64,000 nucleotides of DNA from an uncultured Rhodospirillaceae bacterium (GTDB lineage Bacteria; Pseudomonadota; Alphaproteobacteria; Rhodospirillales; Casp-alpha2): contig CAJWCU010000015.1 of the NCBI GenBank assembly GCA_913030825.1, positions 1-64,000 of the forward strand. Direction: 5' to 3'. A model generated the notes under the pieces. That model searched no databases. It was given only the letters and a program-made list of their open reading frames with translations, and had not been told where the DNA came from. Each line of letters starts with the position of its first letter. Positions within the stretch are counted from its first letter, which is position 1. Made by a program: the position numbers and the translations under genes. This document shows, one piece after another, positions 26,158-34,048 of the stretch.

Positions 26158-27693
26158 ATGACCAAACGCATCGCCATCCTGGGCTTTCTTTTGGAAAGTA
26201 ACGCCTTCGCGCCGCTGACGACCCGTGAGGATTACGAACGCCGTTGCCTGATCGGTGGCGAGGATATCCTCGACGAACTGGCCAAGCCCAATCCGCGCCT
26301 GCCGTTGGAGGCCAATGCGTTCTGTCAGCAGATGGAAAAATTGCGGCCCGACGCCTGGGTGCCGGTGCCGATCCTGATCGGCGATGCCGAGCCGGGTGGC
26401 CCGGTTGAGCACGGGTTCTTCCAATGGTTCGTGTCCGAAGTTGAACGGCGGCTCAAGGAAGCCGGGCCGGTCGACGGCGTCTATATCATCAGCCATGGCG
26501 CGATGCGGGCCGAGCGGGAGAACGATCCGGACGGTTTGCTTTATGGCCGTGTGCGCGACATCGTCGGCCCCGATGTGCCGATCCTGGCGACGTTGGACCT
26601 GCACACCAACATCTCCCGGGAAATGTCGGATCGGGCGGACGTCCTGATCGCCTACCTCACCAACCCGCATGTCGACCAACGCGAACGGGCGGGCGAAGCG
26701 GCCCGTGCGATGGACGAAATGTTCAAGGGAATGAAGCCGCAGACGGCTTTCGTGAAGGTGCCGATAGCGGCACCTTCGGTGGTGCTTTTGAGCGCCGAAG
26801 GGCCCTATGCCGATATCATTAATGCCGGGCAGGCGGCGCAGGAAGCCTCCGGCGGCAAGATTCTCAACGTGTCCGTCGCGGCCGGGTTCATTTATTCCGA
26901 CAGCCCCAAATGCGGCATGACGGTCGTTGTGACCGCGCGTGACGATTTGGAGGCGGCGCGAGCCCTCGCCGGAGATTTGGCGGAGCGGCTTTGGGCCGAT
27001 CATGAACGGTATCAGAAGGCGCTAACGCCGCTGGCCGATGCGGTTGGCATGGCGGTCGCGAACGGGAAGGACGCCGCTCGTTCCGCGCAAATCCTGGCGG
27101 ACGTCGCCGATAATCCCGGCGGCGGCGGCACGGGCAGCACAATCTATCTTCTCAAAGGCCTGGTCGAGGCCGGAGCCGACGGTGTCGTCATGGGGATCGT
27201 GATCGACGGCGGCGTCGCCGACGATGCGCATGCGGCCGGCGAGGGGGCAACCTTCACCGCGCGTTTCAACCGGTCGCCGAAAACAGCCTTCGAGGAAGCG
27301 TTCGAGGTCGAGGCCGAAGTGCTCAAGCTGACCGACGGCTCCTTCGTCGGCCGGCGGGGTATCCTGCGCGGGCGCGCCCTGACCGTCGGTCCGGCGGCGC
27401 TGTTGCGGGTCGGCGGCATTCGTGTCGCCGTCGGGACGTTCCGTAAACAATGCGCCGATCCCGCGATGCTGGAGATGTTCGGTGTCGATATCGCCGAGGT
27501 CCGCACGGTGGTTGTCAAATCTCGCGGCCACTTCCGCGCCGGGTTCGACGAGTACTTCCCGCCGGAACAGGTGATCGAGGTCGATTGCCCGGGGCTGACG
27601 TCGCCGGTGTTCTCCAATTTCGAATGGGGCGATCTGTGCCGGCCGGTCTTTCCGTTGGATCAGGACACGACCTGGAAACTGCCCCCGTGGTGA
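26158..27693 (+). CDS. M81-family (MlrC-like) metallo-hydrolase
   Basis: 511-residue protein of the M81/MlrC family: N-terminal FLLESNAFAP, ISHGAMRAE, the zinc-ligand block LDLHTNIS and the DVADNPGGGGTGST loop, then the MlrC C-terminal domain. The founding member hydrolyses linearised microcystin fragments; most bacterial relatives sit in amino-acid or amide catabolic operons and their substrates are unknown. The start at 26158 begins the first strand (MTKRIAILGF); the open frame back to 26104 lacks support. It follows the transporter after a terminator, so it needs its own promoter, but a role in hydrolysing the imported compound is a reasonable inference. Confidence 0.87.
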   Translation: MTKRIAILGFLLESNAFAPLTTREDYERRCLIGGEDILDELAKPNPRLPLEANAFCQQMEKLRPDAWVPVPILIGDAEPGGPVEHGFFQWFVSEVERRLKEAGPVDGVYIISHGAMRAERENDPDGLLYGRVRDIVGPDVPILATLDLHTNISREMSDRADVLIAYLTNPHVDQRERAGEAARAMDEMFKGMKPQTAFVKVPIAAPSVVLLSAEGPYADIINAGQAAQEASGGKILNVSVAAGFIYSDSPKCGMTVVVTARDDLEAARALAGDLAERLWADHERYQKALTPLADAVGMAVANGKDAARSAQILADVADNPGGGGTGSTIYLLKGLVEAGADGVVMGIVIDGGVADDAHAAGEGATFTARFNRSPKTAFEEAFEVEAEVLKLTDGSFVGRRGILRGRALTVGPAALLRVGGIRVAVGTFRKQCADPAMLEMFGVDIAEVRTVVVKSRGHFRAGFDEYFPPEQVIEVDCPGLTSPVFSNFEWGDLCRPVFPLDQDTTWKLPPW

Positions 27694-27748
27694 CAATTTG
27701 GGCCGGAAAGCGTATGATTTCCGCCTCTTTAACCGCGAGGTCACGGTG

Positions 27749-27994
27749 ATGTTTCGTCCCGCCGCCTGGTTGCTGACAGTCTTCGTTCTGGTGTCGCCGT
27801 TGACGGCGCGGGCCGGTGACGCGTCGACGGCCCCCGCCGAAGGAGAAGCGGCCCAGCAAAGCGGGGCGGGGACGCGGGCCGTGAACGACTTCGTTTCCGG
27901 TATCACCGATTGGGCGGGCCGTCCGGCCGAAGCCTGCTATGAAGCCGACGAAAAAGAGGACCGCCCCGATCTGGCCGGCCGGCCGCAATCATAA
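27749..27994 (+). CDS. Small secreted protein of unknown function
   Basis: 81-residue protein with a clear Sec signal peptide (MFRPAAWLLTVFVLVSPLTARA, cleavage near residue 22) and a short acidic mature part with one cysteine (EACYEADEKEDRPDL). GCGAGGTCACGGTG before the ATG supplies a ribosome-binding site. I recognise no family. It lies between the M81 enzyme and the CitE-like lyase in the same direction. Confidence 0.5.
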   Translation: MFRPAAWLLTVFVLVSPLTARAGDASTAPAEGEAAQQSGAGTRAVNDFVSGITDWAGRPAEACYEADEKEDRPDLAGRPQS

Positions 27995-28063
27995 CTCCGC
28001 GCGTGACGCTCGCCGCCGCGCCTTCACCCCACCATCCAACCATAAGAAAACACGGAACATCTC

Positions 28064-28933
28064 ATGGCCGTTCACCGCACCTACCTGTTTGCGCCCGGTA
28101 ACCATCCCCGCCGGGTCGAGAAAGCCTTCACCCTGGACTGCGACGCCGTCATCCTGGATCTCGAAGACGCCGTCGCCGTCGCCGAAAAACCGGCGACCCG
28201 CGCGTTGGTCGTCGAGGCATTGAAACAGCAAACCGGCAAACGCGGTTATGTCCGGGTCAATGCCTGGGATACGGATTTTTGCTTCAACGACATTCTGGCC
28301 GTTACCGGGCCTTGGCTGACGGGCATCATCCTGCCGAAGGTCGAAGAGGCGGCGCAGTTGATCGCCGTCGATTGGATTTTGGCGAGCATCGAGCGCGATA
28401 AGGGCATGGAGCCCGGCGCCATCGATCTGATCCCGATCCTGGAGACCGGCAAGGGTATCGCCAACGCCCGCGCCATCGCCGCCGCCGATACGCGCGTCAA
28501 GCGTCTCAGCTTCGGGGCGGGTGATTACACCAAGGACATGGGCATGCGCTGGACGCTGGAAGAAACCGAGATCGATCACGCCCGGGCCGAGGTGGCGCTG
28601 GCGTCCCGCGCCGAAGGGCTGGAGCCGCCCGTCGATTCCGTCTGGATCCATATCAAGGACCAGGACGGCCTGACCCGTTCGGCGGAAAAAGTCCGCGACA
28701 TGGGATTTCAGGGCAAACTCTGCATTCACCCCGATCAGATCGGCCCGACCAATGCCGTGTTCACGCCGACGGAAGAGCAGGTCGCCTTCGCGGAGAAGGT
28801 GGTTGCCGCCTTCGAGGAAGCCGAAGCCCAGGGCCTCGCATCCATTCAATTGGACGGCTACTTCATCGACTATCCGATCGTCGATCAGGCGCGGCGTACG
28901 CTCGGTCAGTGGAACGATATCCAGAACCGATAA
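28064..28933 (+). CDS. HpcH/HpaI aldolase/citrate lyase beta-subunit (CitE-like) family protein
   Basis: 289-residue TIM-barrel lyase of the CitE/malyl-CoA lyase group. Seen: ILDLEDAVAVAEK (metal-binding acidic residues), YVRVNAW, ILPKVEE, IPILETGKGI and LSFGAGDYTKDMG, and C-terminal GKLCIHPDQI. These enzymes cleave beta-hydroxyacyl-CoA or acid substrates such as malyl-CoA, citramalyl-CoA or citryl-CoA into acetyl-CoA and an oxo acid. With no CitF/CitD nearby, a stand-alone CoA-ester lyase is more likely than a citrate lyase subunit. The ribosome-binding site is weak (GGAAC). Followed by a terminator. Confidence 0.87.
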   Translation: MAVHRTYLFAPGNHPRRVEKAFTLDCDAVILDLEDAVAVAEKPATRALVVEALKQQTGKRGYVRVNAWDTDFCFNDILAVTGPWLTGIILPKVEEAAQLIAVDWILASIERDKGMEPGAIDLIPILETGKGIANARAIAAADTRVKRLSFGAGDYTKDMGMRWTLEETEIDHARAEVALASRAEGLEPPVDSVWIHIKDQDGLTRSAEKVRDMGFQGKLCIHPDQIGPTNAVFTPTEEQVAFAEKVVAAFEEAEAQGLASIQLDGYFIDYPIVDQARRTLGQWNDIQNR

Positions 28934-28938
28934 TGAAA

Positions 28939-28967
28939 CGGCCCGGGGCCATGAGGCACCCGGGCCG
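28939..28967 (+). terminator. Putative terminator between convergent CitE-like and SDR genes
   Basis: Nine-base GC stem CGGCCCGGG (28939-28947) / CCCGGGCCG (28959-28967) with an eleven-base loop, followed by ATCATTTTGTT. The T run is interrupted, so termination is probable rather than certain; it lies between convergent genes. Confidence 0.6.
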
Positions 28968-28996
28968 ATCATTTTGTTCTACTGCATCCAGGCGTG

Positions 28997-29752
28997 TCAG
29001 GTGCCGTAGTACAGACCACCGTTCACGTGGACGGTCTGGCCGGTGATGTACGCGGCCTCCGGCTGACACAGGAAACGGATGGTCGCCGCCATCTCCTTCA
29101 CATCACCCAATCGGCCGACCGGAATGTTCATGGCGGCCCGGTTGTTGCCTGCCCCGGCCGAGGCGGGGCGGACCGTTTCCGTCGCCCCCGGTGCGACCAC
29201 GTTCGCGGTCACGCCGTCGGCGGCGAATTCACGGGCGATCCCGCGGGTGAAGCCGACGATCGCCGCCTTTCCCGCCAGGTTGTGAATGCGATCGGGCATG
29301 CCGACGTAGGTCGATACACCACCCAGGGTGACGACCCGGCCCCATCCGGCCTTCTGCATGTAGGGCACGGCTGCCTGGCAAAGGAAGAAGGCGCTGTCCA
29401 ACGTCAGGTCGATGACGGTGCGGAATTCTTCGTGGCTCATTTCCAGGAACGGCTTCTGGCCGCGTGTCGAGGCGTTGACGACGACGATATCGACGCCGCC
29501 GAAGGTATCGGCCGCCGTGCCGATCAGGGTGTCGCAGCCGTCCTTGGTCGATGCGTCGGACAGGATGCCGATGGCCGTGCCGCCGGCGGCTTCGATTTCC
29601 TTCACCGTGGCGTTCAGAGTTTCTTGATCGCTGATACCGTTGACGACGACGTTGGCGCCGTCGGCGGCGAGGGCAAGCGCGGTGGCTTTCCCGATGTTGC
29701 GGGACGATCCCGTGATGACGGCGGTCTTGCCCGCCAATGATTTGTCGGTCAT
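28997..29752 (-). CDS. SDR-family protein with degenerate catalytic residues
   Basis: 251-residue Rossmann protein of the classical SDR type: cofactor motif TGSSRNIGKA (14-23), VNAS at ~93-96 and the C-terminal ITGQTVHVNGGL. In the active site, counting back from K162, the usual Tyr (YxxxK) is N158 (NLAGK) and the usual Ser is G145, so only Lys remains of the Ser-Tyr-Lys triad. It may catalyse a reaction not needing the Tyr acid, may be structural, or may belong to a divergent subgroup with other catalytic residues. GGGGAGAGG precedes the ATG at 29752. It is the last gene of a leftward catabolic operon with LigK- and LigJ-like genes. Confidence 0.85.
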   Translation of the reverse strand: MTDKSLAGKTAVITGSSRNIGKATALALAADGANVVVNGISDQETLNATVKEIEAAGGTAIGILSDASTKDGCDTLIGTAADTFGGVDIVVVNASTRGQKPFLEMSHEEFRTVIDLTLDSAFFLCQAAVPYMQKAGWGRVVTLGGVSTYVGMPDRIHNLAGKAAIVGFTRGIAREFAADGVTANVVAPGATETVRPASAGAGNNRAAMNIPVGRLGDVKEMAATIRFLCQPEAAYITGQTVHVNGGLYYGT

Positions 29753-29889
29753 GTCGTTTCCTCTCCCCGGTCGTCCGGGTTCACGTTTATTGGCCTATGG
29801 GCATGCGCCCACCATTGCCCACCATCTTATGAAGGATGGCGGGCTTTGTCTCGTGGCGAAGGCGGATGGGGGCGGAAGTGGGCCGGGCC

Positions 29890-30567
29890 TCAGTCGATGA
29901 ATTCGCAGCCGCGATCCTTCAACGTCTTGTCGACCCAGGCTCGGTCGATGGAGCCGTCGGCGATTTCCTTCATGGTCTGCTCTTCGGCGTCGTTCTTGGC
30001 CTGGGCGGCGGCGAGAACCGTCTCGGCCTCTTCCCGAGGCACGCAGAGCACGCCGTCGCAATCGCCCAGGATCAGGTCGCCCGGCTTCACCGGCATGCCG
30101 TAGAGGCTGATCGGGAAGCCGATCTCGCCCGGGCCGTCCTTGAACGGGCCGCGGTGGCTGACGCCTGCCGCATAGGTCGGGAAGTTGTGTTCCAGGAACG
30201 CATCGCGGTCGCGGATGGCGCCGTTGAACACGAGGCCCGCGATCCCGCGTTTCATGGCCTGCAGCAGCATCAGTTCGCCGAACAGCGAATTGGTCAGGTC
30301 GCCGCCGCCGTCACAGACGATGACGTCGCCCGGCTGCGCCGTGTCGATGGCTTTGTGCAGCATCAGGTTGTCGCCGGGCCGGGTCAGCACCGTATAGGCC
30401 GGGCCGGCCAATACGCCGTCCTTATGCATGGGGCGGAGGGCGTTCGACCCGGCGTACATGCGCCACATGCAGTCGCCGACGTTGGCCACGGGGATCGATT
30501 TGAATTTCTCGATCAGGGCCGGGTCGATACGGTCCCAGGATTGTTTGATGCGAAATCCGACAGTCAT
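29890..30567 (-). CDS. RraA-fold aldolase, LigK-like (4-carboxy-4-hydroxy-2-oxoadipate aldolase type)
   Basis: 225-residue protein matching the class II HMG/CHA aldolase group in length and motifs: GDxxWRMY near 31-38, DGGGDLTNSLFGELMLLQAM (pyruvate-binding segment, 86-105), GLVFNGAIRDRD with catalytic R119 and metal-binding D120, and GDLILGDCDGVLCVPR. These enzymes split 4-carboxy-4-hydroxy-2-oxoadipate into pyruvate and oxaloacetate in the protocatechuate 4,5-cleavage and gallate routes. The gene immediately upstream in the operon is a LigJ-like hydratase, the preceding step, which strengthens the call. Specificity for the methyl analogue is possible. Confidence 0.82.
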   Translation of the reverse strand: MTVGFRIKQSWDRIDPALIEKFKSIPVANVGDCMWRMYAGSNALRPMHKDGVLAGPAYTVLTRPGDNLMLHKAIDTAQPGDVIVCDGGGDLTNSLFGELMLLQAMKRGIAGLVFNGAIRDRDAFLEHNFPTYAAGVSHRGPFKDGPGEIGFPISLYGMPVKPGDLILGDCDGVLCVPREEAETVLAAAQAKNDAEEQTMKEIADGSIDRAWVDKTLKDRGCEFID

Positions 30568-30601
30568 TTGGATGGTCTCCTTGAGGTCTGCTTGGCGGCT
30601 C

Positions 30602-31615
30602 TTAGGCGGCCGCGAGCTTGAGTTTCGTGAATACCTTTAAGGCGTTCTTGTAGAACACCTTGTCCTTTTCCTCGGCCGAGAGGTGCGGCGTCGCTTCGAT
30701 ATAGCGCCGGGTATCGTCGAACCATTGGCCGGTGTCCGGGTCCTTGCAGCGCACGGCGCCGTGCAGTTCGGACGCGAACAGGATGTTGTCCACGGGAACG
30801 ACCTCGGTCATCAGGTTGATGCCCGGCTGGTGATAGACGCAGGTGTCGAAGAACAGGTTGTCGCCCATCATGTCCTTGGGTTCCGGCCGGTCCATGCCCA
30901 TGGCGATGCCCCGGTAGCGGCCCCAGTGATAGGGCACGGCGCCGCCGCCGTGAGGAATGATCAACTTCAGTCCCGGGAACCGTTCGAACAGGTCCGATTG
31001 CAGCAACTGCATGAAGGCCGCCGTATCGGCGTTGATGTAATGGGCGCCCGTGAAATGGAAGTTCGGATTGCAGGATTGGCTGACGTGGATCATCGCCGGG
31101 ACCTGCAGTTCTTCAAGCTTGGCGTAGAGATCGAACCACCAGGGGTCGGTCAGGGGCGGGTCGGTCCAATTCCCGCCCGACGGGTCCGGGTTCAGGTTGA
31201 CGCCGATGAAGCCCAGTTCGTTGACCAGGCGCTCCAGTTCCGGGATGGAGTTCGACGGCGAGCAGCCGGGCGATTGCGGCAACTGGCCGACCGGCGCGAA
31301 GTTGTTGGGGAAGATGTCGCAGATACGTTTGATCTGGTCGTTGCAGATGCGCGACCACTGCATGCTCATCTTCTCGTCGCCGACATGGTGGCCCATGCCG
31401 CCGGCGCGAGGCGAGAAGATAGTCATGTCCGTGCCGCGTTCCTGCTGCAGGCGGAGTTGCGTGTTGGCGACGCTTTCCTTGAGTTCGTCGTCGGAGATTT
31501 GCGGCTCCTTGGCGCTCATCTTTGACAGGTCGCCGTTGGCGTCGATCTGTTCCTTGCGCCAGGCCGTATGGGCCTCGGGTGCTGTCGTATAGTGACCGTG
31601 GCAATCGATGATCAT
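30602..31615 (-). CDS. Amidohydrolase-family hydratase, 4-oxalomesaconate hydratase (LigJ)-like
   Basis: 337-residue amidohydrolase-fold TIM barrel beginning MIIDCHGHYTTAP with H6 and H8 as metal ligands, further His in MIHVSQSC and LIIPHGGGAVPYHWGR, and a C-terminal NILFASELHG segment. The start sequence and length are those of LigJ, which hydrates 4-oxalomesaconate to 4-carboxy-4-hydroxy-2-oxoadipate; relatives in the ACMSD group decarboxylate. The LigK-like aldolase directly downstream favours the hydratase role. The start is at 31615 after GGGGGAG; longer frames upstream would overlap the enoyl-CoA hydratase gene. Confidence 0.82.
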   Translation of the reverse strand: MIIDCHGHYTTAPEAHTAWRKEQIDANGDLSKMSAKEPQISDDELKESVANTQLRLQQERGTDMTIFSPRAGGMGHHVGDEKMSMQWSRICNDQIKRICDIFPNNFAPVGQLPQSPGCSPSNSIPELERLVNELGFIGVNLNPDPSGGNWTDPPLTDPWWFDLYAKLEELQVPAMIHVSQSCNPNFHFTGAHYINADTAAFMQLLQSDLFERFPGLKLIIPHGGGAVPYHWGRYRGIAMGMDRPEPKDMMGDNLFFDTCVYHQPGINLMTEVVPVDNILFASELHGAVRCKDPDTGQWFDDTRRYIEATPHLSAEEKDKVFYKNALKVFTKLKLAAA

Positions 31616-31622
31616 CGGAAAT

Positions 31623-32438
31623 CTACTCCCCCTTGAAGTCCGGCTTGCGCTTTTCCGCAAAGGCGCTGACGCCTTCGTAGAAATCGGCGGTCCGCGTATT
31701 GCGGATGAAGGCGGCCTTCTCCGCGTCCAGCTGCTCCGCCAGGCTGTTGTGCCAGGACGCATTGAGGAGTGCCTTGGCCTCGGCATTGGCGCGGCCGGCG
31801 GCCTTGGCCAGGCGCCCGGCCAGCTTGTCCGTCTCGGCCTCCAGGTCCGCCGCGGGCACGATGCGGTTGATCAGGCCCCAGTCGAGGGCATCCTGTGCCG
31901 TGAAGCGGTCGCCCAGCAAGGCGATTTCCATCGCCTTCTTCATGCCGACGGTGCGCGGTAGGGAATAGGTCGACCCACCGTCGGGGCTGGTGCCGATGTG
32001 GCAATAGGCGAGGGTGAAGAACGCGTCTTCGGCAACCAATGCCAGGTCGCAGGCCAGCATCAGGCTGACGCCCGCGCCCGCGGCGGCCCCCCGCACCGAA
32101 GCGATGATCGGCTGCGGCAGGGCGCGCATGTTTTCGACCGTGGCATGAACGCGGGTCAGGCGGGCGTCGAACTGTTCCGCCGTCTTGTCGCGATCCGGTT
32201 CCTCGTCCAGCATGGTCTTGAAGGCCTTCACGTCGCCGCCGGCCATGAAGTGGTCTCCCTGACCTTTCAGGATGACGACCCGCACGTCGGTCGCCGTGCG
32301 CAACTGATCGGTGATCTCCTTCATCGCCTTCATGACGTCGATGCTGATGGCGTTCAACGCCTCGGGCCGGTTGAAGGTGATGCGGCAAACGCCGTCGCGG
32401 ACCTCGGTGAGGACCGTTTCATTGGGGGACGTAACCAT
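31623..32438 (-). CDS. Enoyl-CoA hydratase/isomerase (crotonase) family, PaaG-like
   Basis: 271-residue crotonase with the oxyanion-hole segments GDHFMAGGDVKAF and RGAAAGAGVSLMLACDL. The acidic residue region reads IGTSPDGGSTYSLPR, which has an Asp as in PaaG-type isomerases rather than the two Glu of canonical hydratases, so an isomerase or ring-opening type reaction is possible. The start MVTSPNE at 32438 removes a spurious overlap with the GNAT gene. It lies 7 bases upstream of the LigJ-like gene, which makes co-translation likely. Confidence 0.88.
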   Translation of the reverse strand: MVTSPNETVLTEVRDGVCRITFNRPEALNAISIDVMKAMKEITDQLRTATDVRVVILKGQGDHFMAGGDVKAFKTMLDEEPDRDKTAEQFDARLTRVHATVENMRALPQPIIASVRGAAAGAGVSLMLACDLALVAEDAFFTLAYCHIGTSPDGGSTYSLPRTVGMKKAMEIALLGDRFTAQDALDWGLINRIVPAADLEAETDKLAGRLAKAAGRANAEAKALLNASWHNSLAEQLDAEKAAFIRNTRTADFYEGVSAFAEKRKPDFKGE

Positions 32439-32505
32439 GGATGAAGGCTCCCTGATGTCTTGCGGCTTATGGCGGCCGCCTTTGTTGATTGTCGGTGGAC
32501 GCAGG

Positions 32506-32976
32506 TTAAAGCTCTTTGCGGTAGACGACAAAGCCCGAGTGCGTCGCGACCTGATCGTAGAGGCGCATCGCCGTCGCGTTGGTTTCGTGGGTATGCCAAT
32601 AGACGCGGGGCGACCCGGCTTCGCGGGCCCGCTCGTAGACCTCCTCGATCAGGGCCTTGCCGATACCCTGTCCGCGCAGGTCCGGATCGGTGAACAGATC
32701 GTGCAGATAGCAGATCGGTCCCCGCATGATGGAATGACGGTGGAAAACATAATGGACGAGGCCGACCAGCCGGCCCTCTGCCTCGGCAACGATCGCGTGG
32801 ATCGGCTCGTACCCGTCGAAAAAGCGGTCCCAGGTCAGTCGGGTCATTTCCTCTGAAACGGTGAGGGGGCCGGTGCGTTTATAGAAGGCGTTGTAGCCGT
32901 CCCACAGCCGGTGCCAGGCCTCGTACTCGTCGGACTTGGGTGGGCGCAGGGTCAGTTCGATGGTCATGGTGGTCAT
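32506..32976 (-). CDS. GNAT-family N-acetyltransferase
   Basis: 156-residue acetyltransferase with the acetyl-CoA motif A around DLRGQGIGKALIEEV (residues ~93-107) preceded by the beta-4 segment ICYLHDLFTDP. GNAT enzymes acetylate amines or N-termini; the acceptor is unknown. The start may be 32976 or the in-frame ATG at 32967. It is the first gene of the leftward operon or a separate unit; it is divergent from the HAD gene with about 96 bases between them. Confidence 0.88.
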   Translation of the reverse strand: MTTMTIELTLRPPKSDEYEAWHRLWDGYNAFYKRTGPLTVSEEMTRLTWDRFFDGYEPIHAIVAEAEGRLVGLVHYVFHRHSIMRGPICYLHDLFTDPDLRGQGIGKALIEEVYERAREAGSPRVYWHTHETNATAMRLYDQVATHSGFVVYRKEL

Positions 32977-33072
32977 CCGAATGGGTTTGTAGGGGGGGAG
33001 GGGACTGTGGTGAGATTAGCCCAGAGCCCCTTTCAGGGGCCAATAAAACACGCCAAGGAACAGGAAACAGCC

Positions 33073-33789
33073 ATGCCCAGCCCAGACGTAAAGGTCATCT
33101 TCTTCGATGTTTTCGGCACGGTCGTCGATTGGCGGTCGAGCCTGCTGCGCCTTTTGGCGGAATACGGTGAGAAACAAGGGATCGAAGCCGATTGGCCGGG
33201 TTTCCTGACGGCCTGGAAGGCCGGTTACCGTCCCGCCATGGACGCCGTGATTTCGGGGGCCAGGCCCTATTTCAATCTGGATGAGATGTATCTGGAACGC
33301 ATGAACCAAGTGATTGGCGATTTCGGCTTGGACGGGCTCTCCGAGGCGCAAAAGCAGGACATCCTGCATCTCTGGCTGAAGATCGATCCTTGGCCCGATG
33401 CAGTCGAGGGCCTGAGGCGGCTGGCGTCCAAATACACGTTGGTGACCCTATCCAACGGCTCCTTCGCCTGGCTGACGGCCATCGCCAAGCACGGAAACTT
33501 GCCGTTCGATGCAATCCTGACGGCCGAGAACGCCGGGGTCTATAAACCGCACCCCAACGTCTATCTGAAGGCCATCGAACTGATGGGCATGAAGGCAACG
33601 CCGGAGATGTGCATGCTGACGGCCTGCCACAACTACGACCTGGAGGCCGCGCGCAGCCACGGCATGAAGACGGCCTTTCTGCCGAGGAAGGAATACGGCC
33701 CCGACCAGGAAGCCGACCAGGCGCCGGAAAGCGACTGGGAGGTCGTGGCGAAGGATTTGATCGGCGTCGCGGAGGCGATGGGCTGCTAG
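33073..33789 (+). CDS. HAD-superfamily hydrolase, haloacid dehalogenase type II-like
   Basis: 238-residue HAD hydrolase with nucleophile D12 in FFDVFGTVVDWR, motif II LSNGS, motif III lysine in YKPHPNVY and motif IV ACHNYDLEAA. The DVFGT motif, single nucleophilic Asp without the DxD pair and the KPxPxxY/HNxDLxAA blocks are those of L-2-haloacid dehalogenases, though such relatives can also be phosphatases. AAGGAACAGGAAAC precedes the ATG at 33073; the longer frame from 32911 would cover the divergent promoter region. Confidence 0.85.
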   Translation: MPSPDVKVIFFDVFGTVVDWRSSLLRLLAEYGEKQGIEADWPGFLTAWKAGYRPAMDAVISGARPYFNLDEMYLERMNQVIGDFGLDGLSEAQKQDILHLWLKIDPWPDAVEGLRRLASKYTLVTLSNGSFAWLTAIAKHGNLPFDAILTAENAGVYKPHPNVYLKAIELMGMKATPEMCMLTACHNYDLEAARSHGMKTAFLPRKEYGPDQEADQAPESDWEVVAKDLIGVAEAMGC

Positions 33790-33864
33790 CGGTAATCCGG
33801 GAGCATGGTTGTGGGTTTCAACGGCTGATCGGCGTTTGATGATAGGTTATCTCAACCAGATATT

Positions 33865-34008
33865 TTGAGGTAAAATTCTTTAATTCCGAAAATTTTCCTA
33901 TGTATTGAGTCTGCCGATCGTCACAGATGCGCCTTTGTTTCTGTAGCGGCAATTCGCAGACCGCTTATCGCTATATGACCGCCGCCCGCAAGGGCTGGCG
34001 GTTTTTTC
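33865..34008 (+). ncRNA. Candidate small RNA or transcribed leader between HAD and PG-binding genes
   Basis: A promoter-like pair, TTGAGG (33865-33870) and GAAAAT (33888-33893), with a 17-base spacer would start a transcript near 33900 that ends about 109 bases later at the intrinsic terminator at 33978-34008. The region has no supported ORF and is AT-richer than the surroundings. The alternative is that the terminator simply ends the HAD transcript or forms an attenuator for the next gene. Confidence 0.25.
33978..34008 (+). terminator. Intrinsic terminator with GNRA loop
   Basis: Outer stem ACCGCC (33978-33983)/GGCGGT (33997-34002), inner GCCC/GGGC pairing with a bulged T and a GCAA tetraloop, then six T. 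It lies 40 bases upstream of the PG-binding-like gene and 190 bases after the HAD gene. Confidence 0.8.
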
Positions 34009-34048
34009 ATGGGCGGTTGTCTTTCCTTGAAAATAAAGGAACTTTCCC

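Noticed and set aside
26158-27693. Microcystin degradation (mlr) cluster
   Set aside because: Only the MlrC-like M81 protein is present; there is no MlrA, MlrB or MlrD. M81 proteins are widespread in unrelated catabolic settings.
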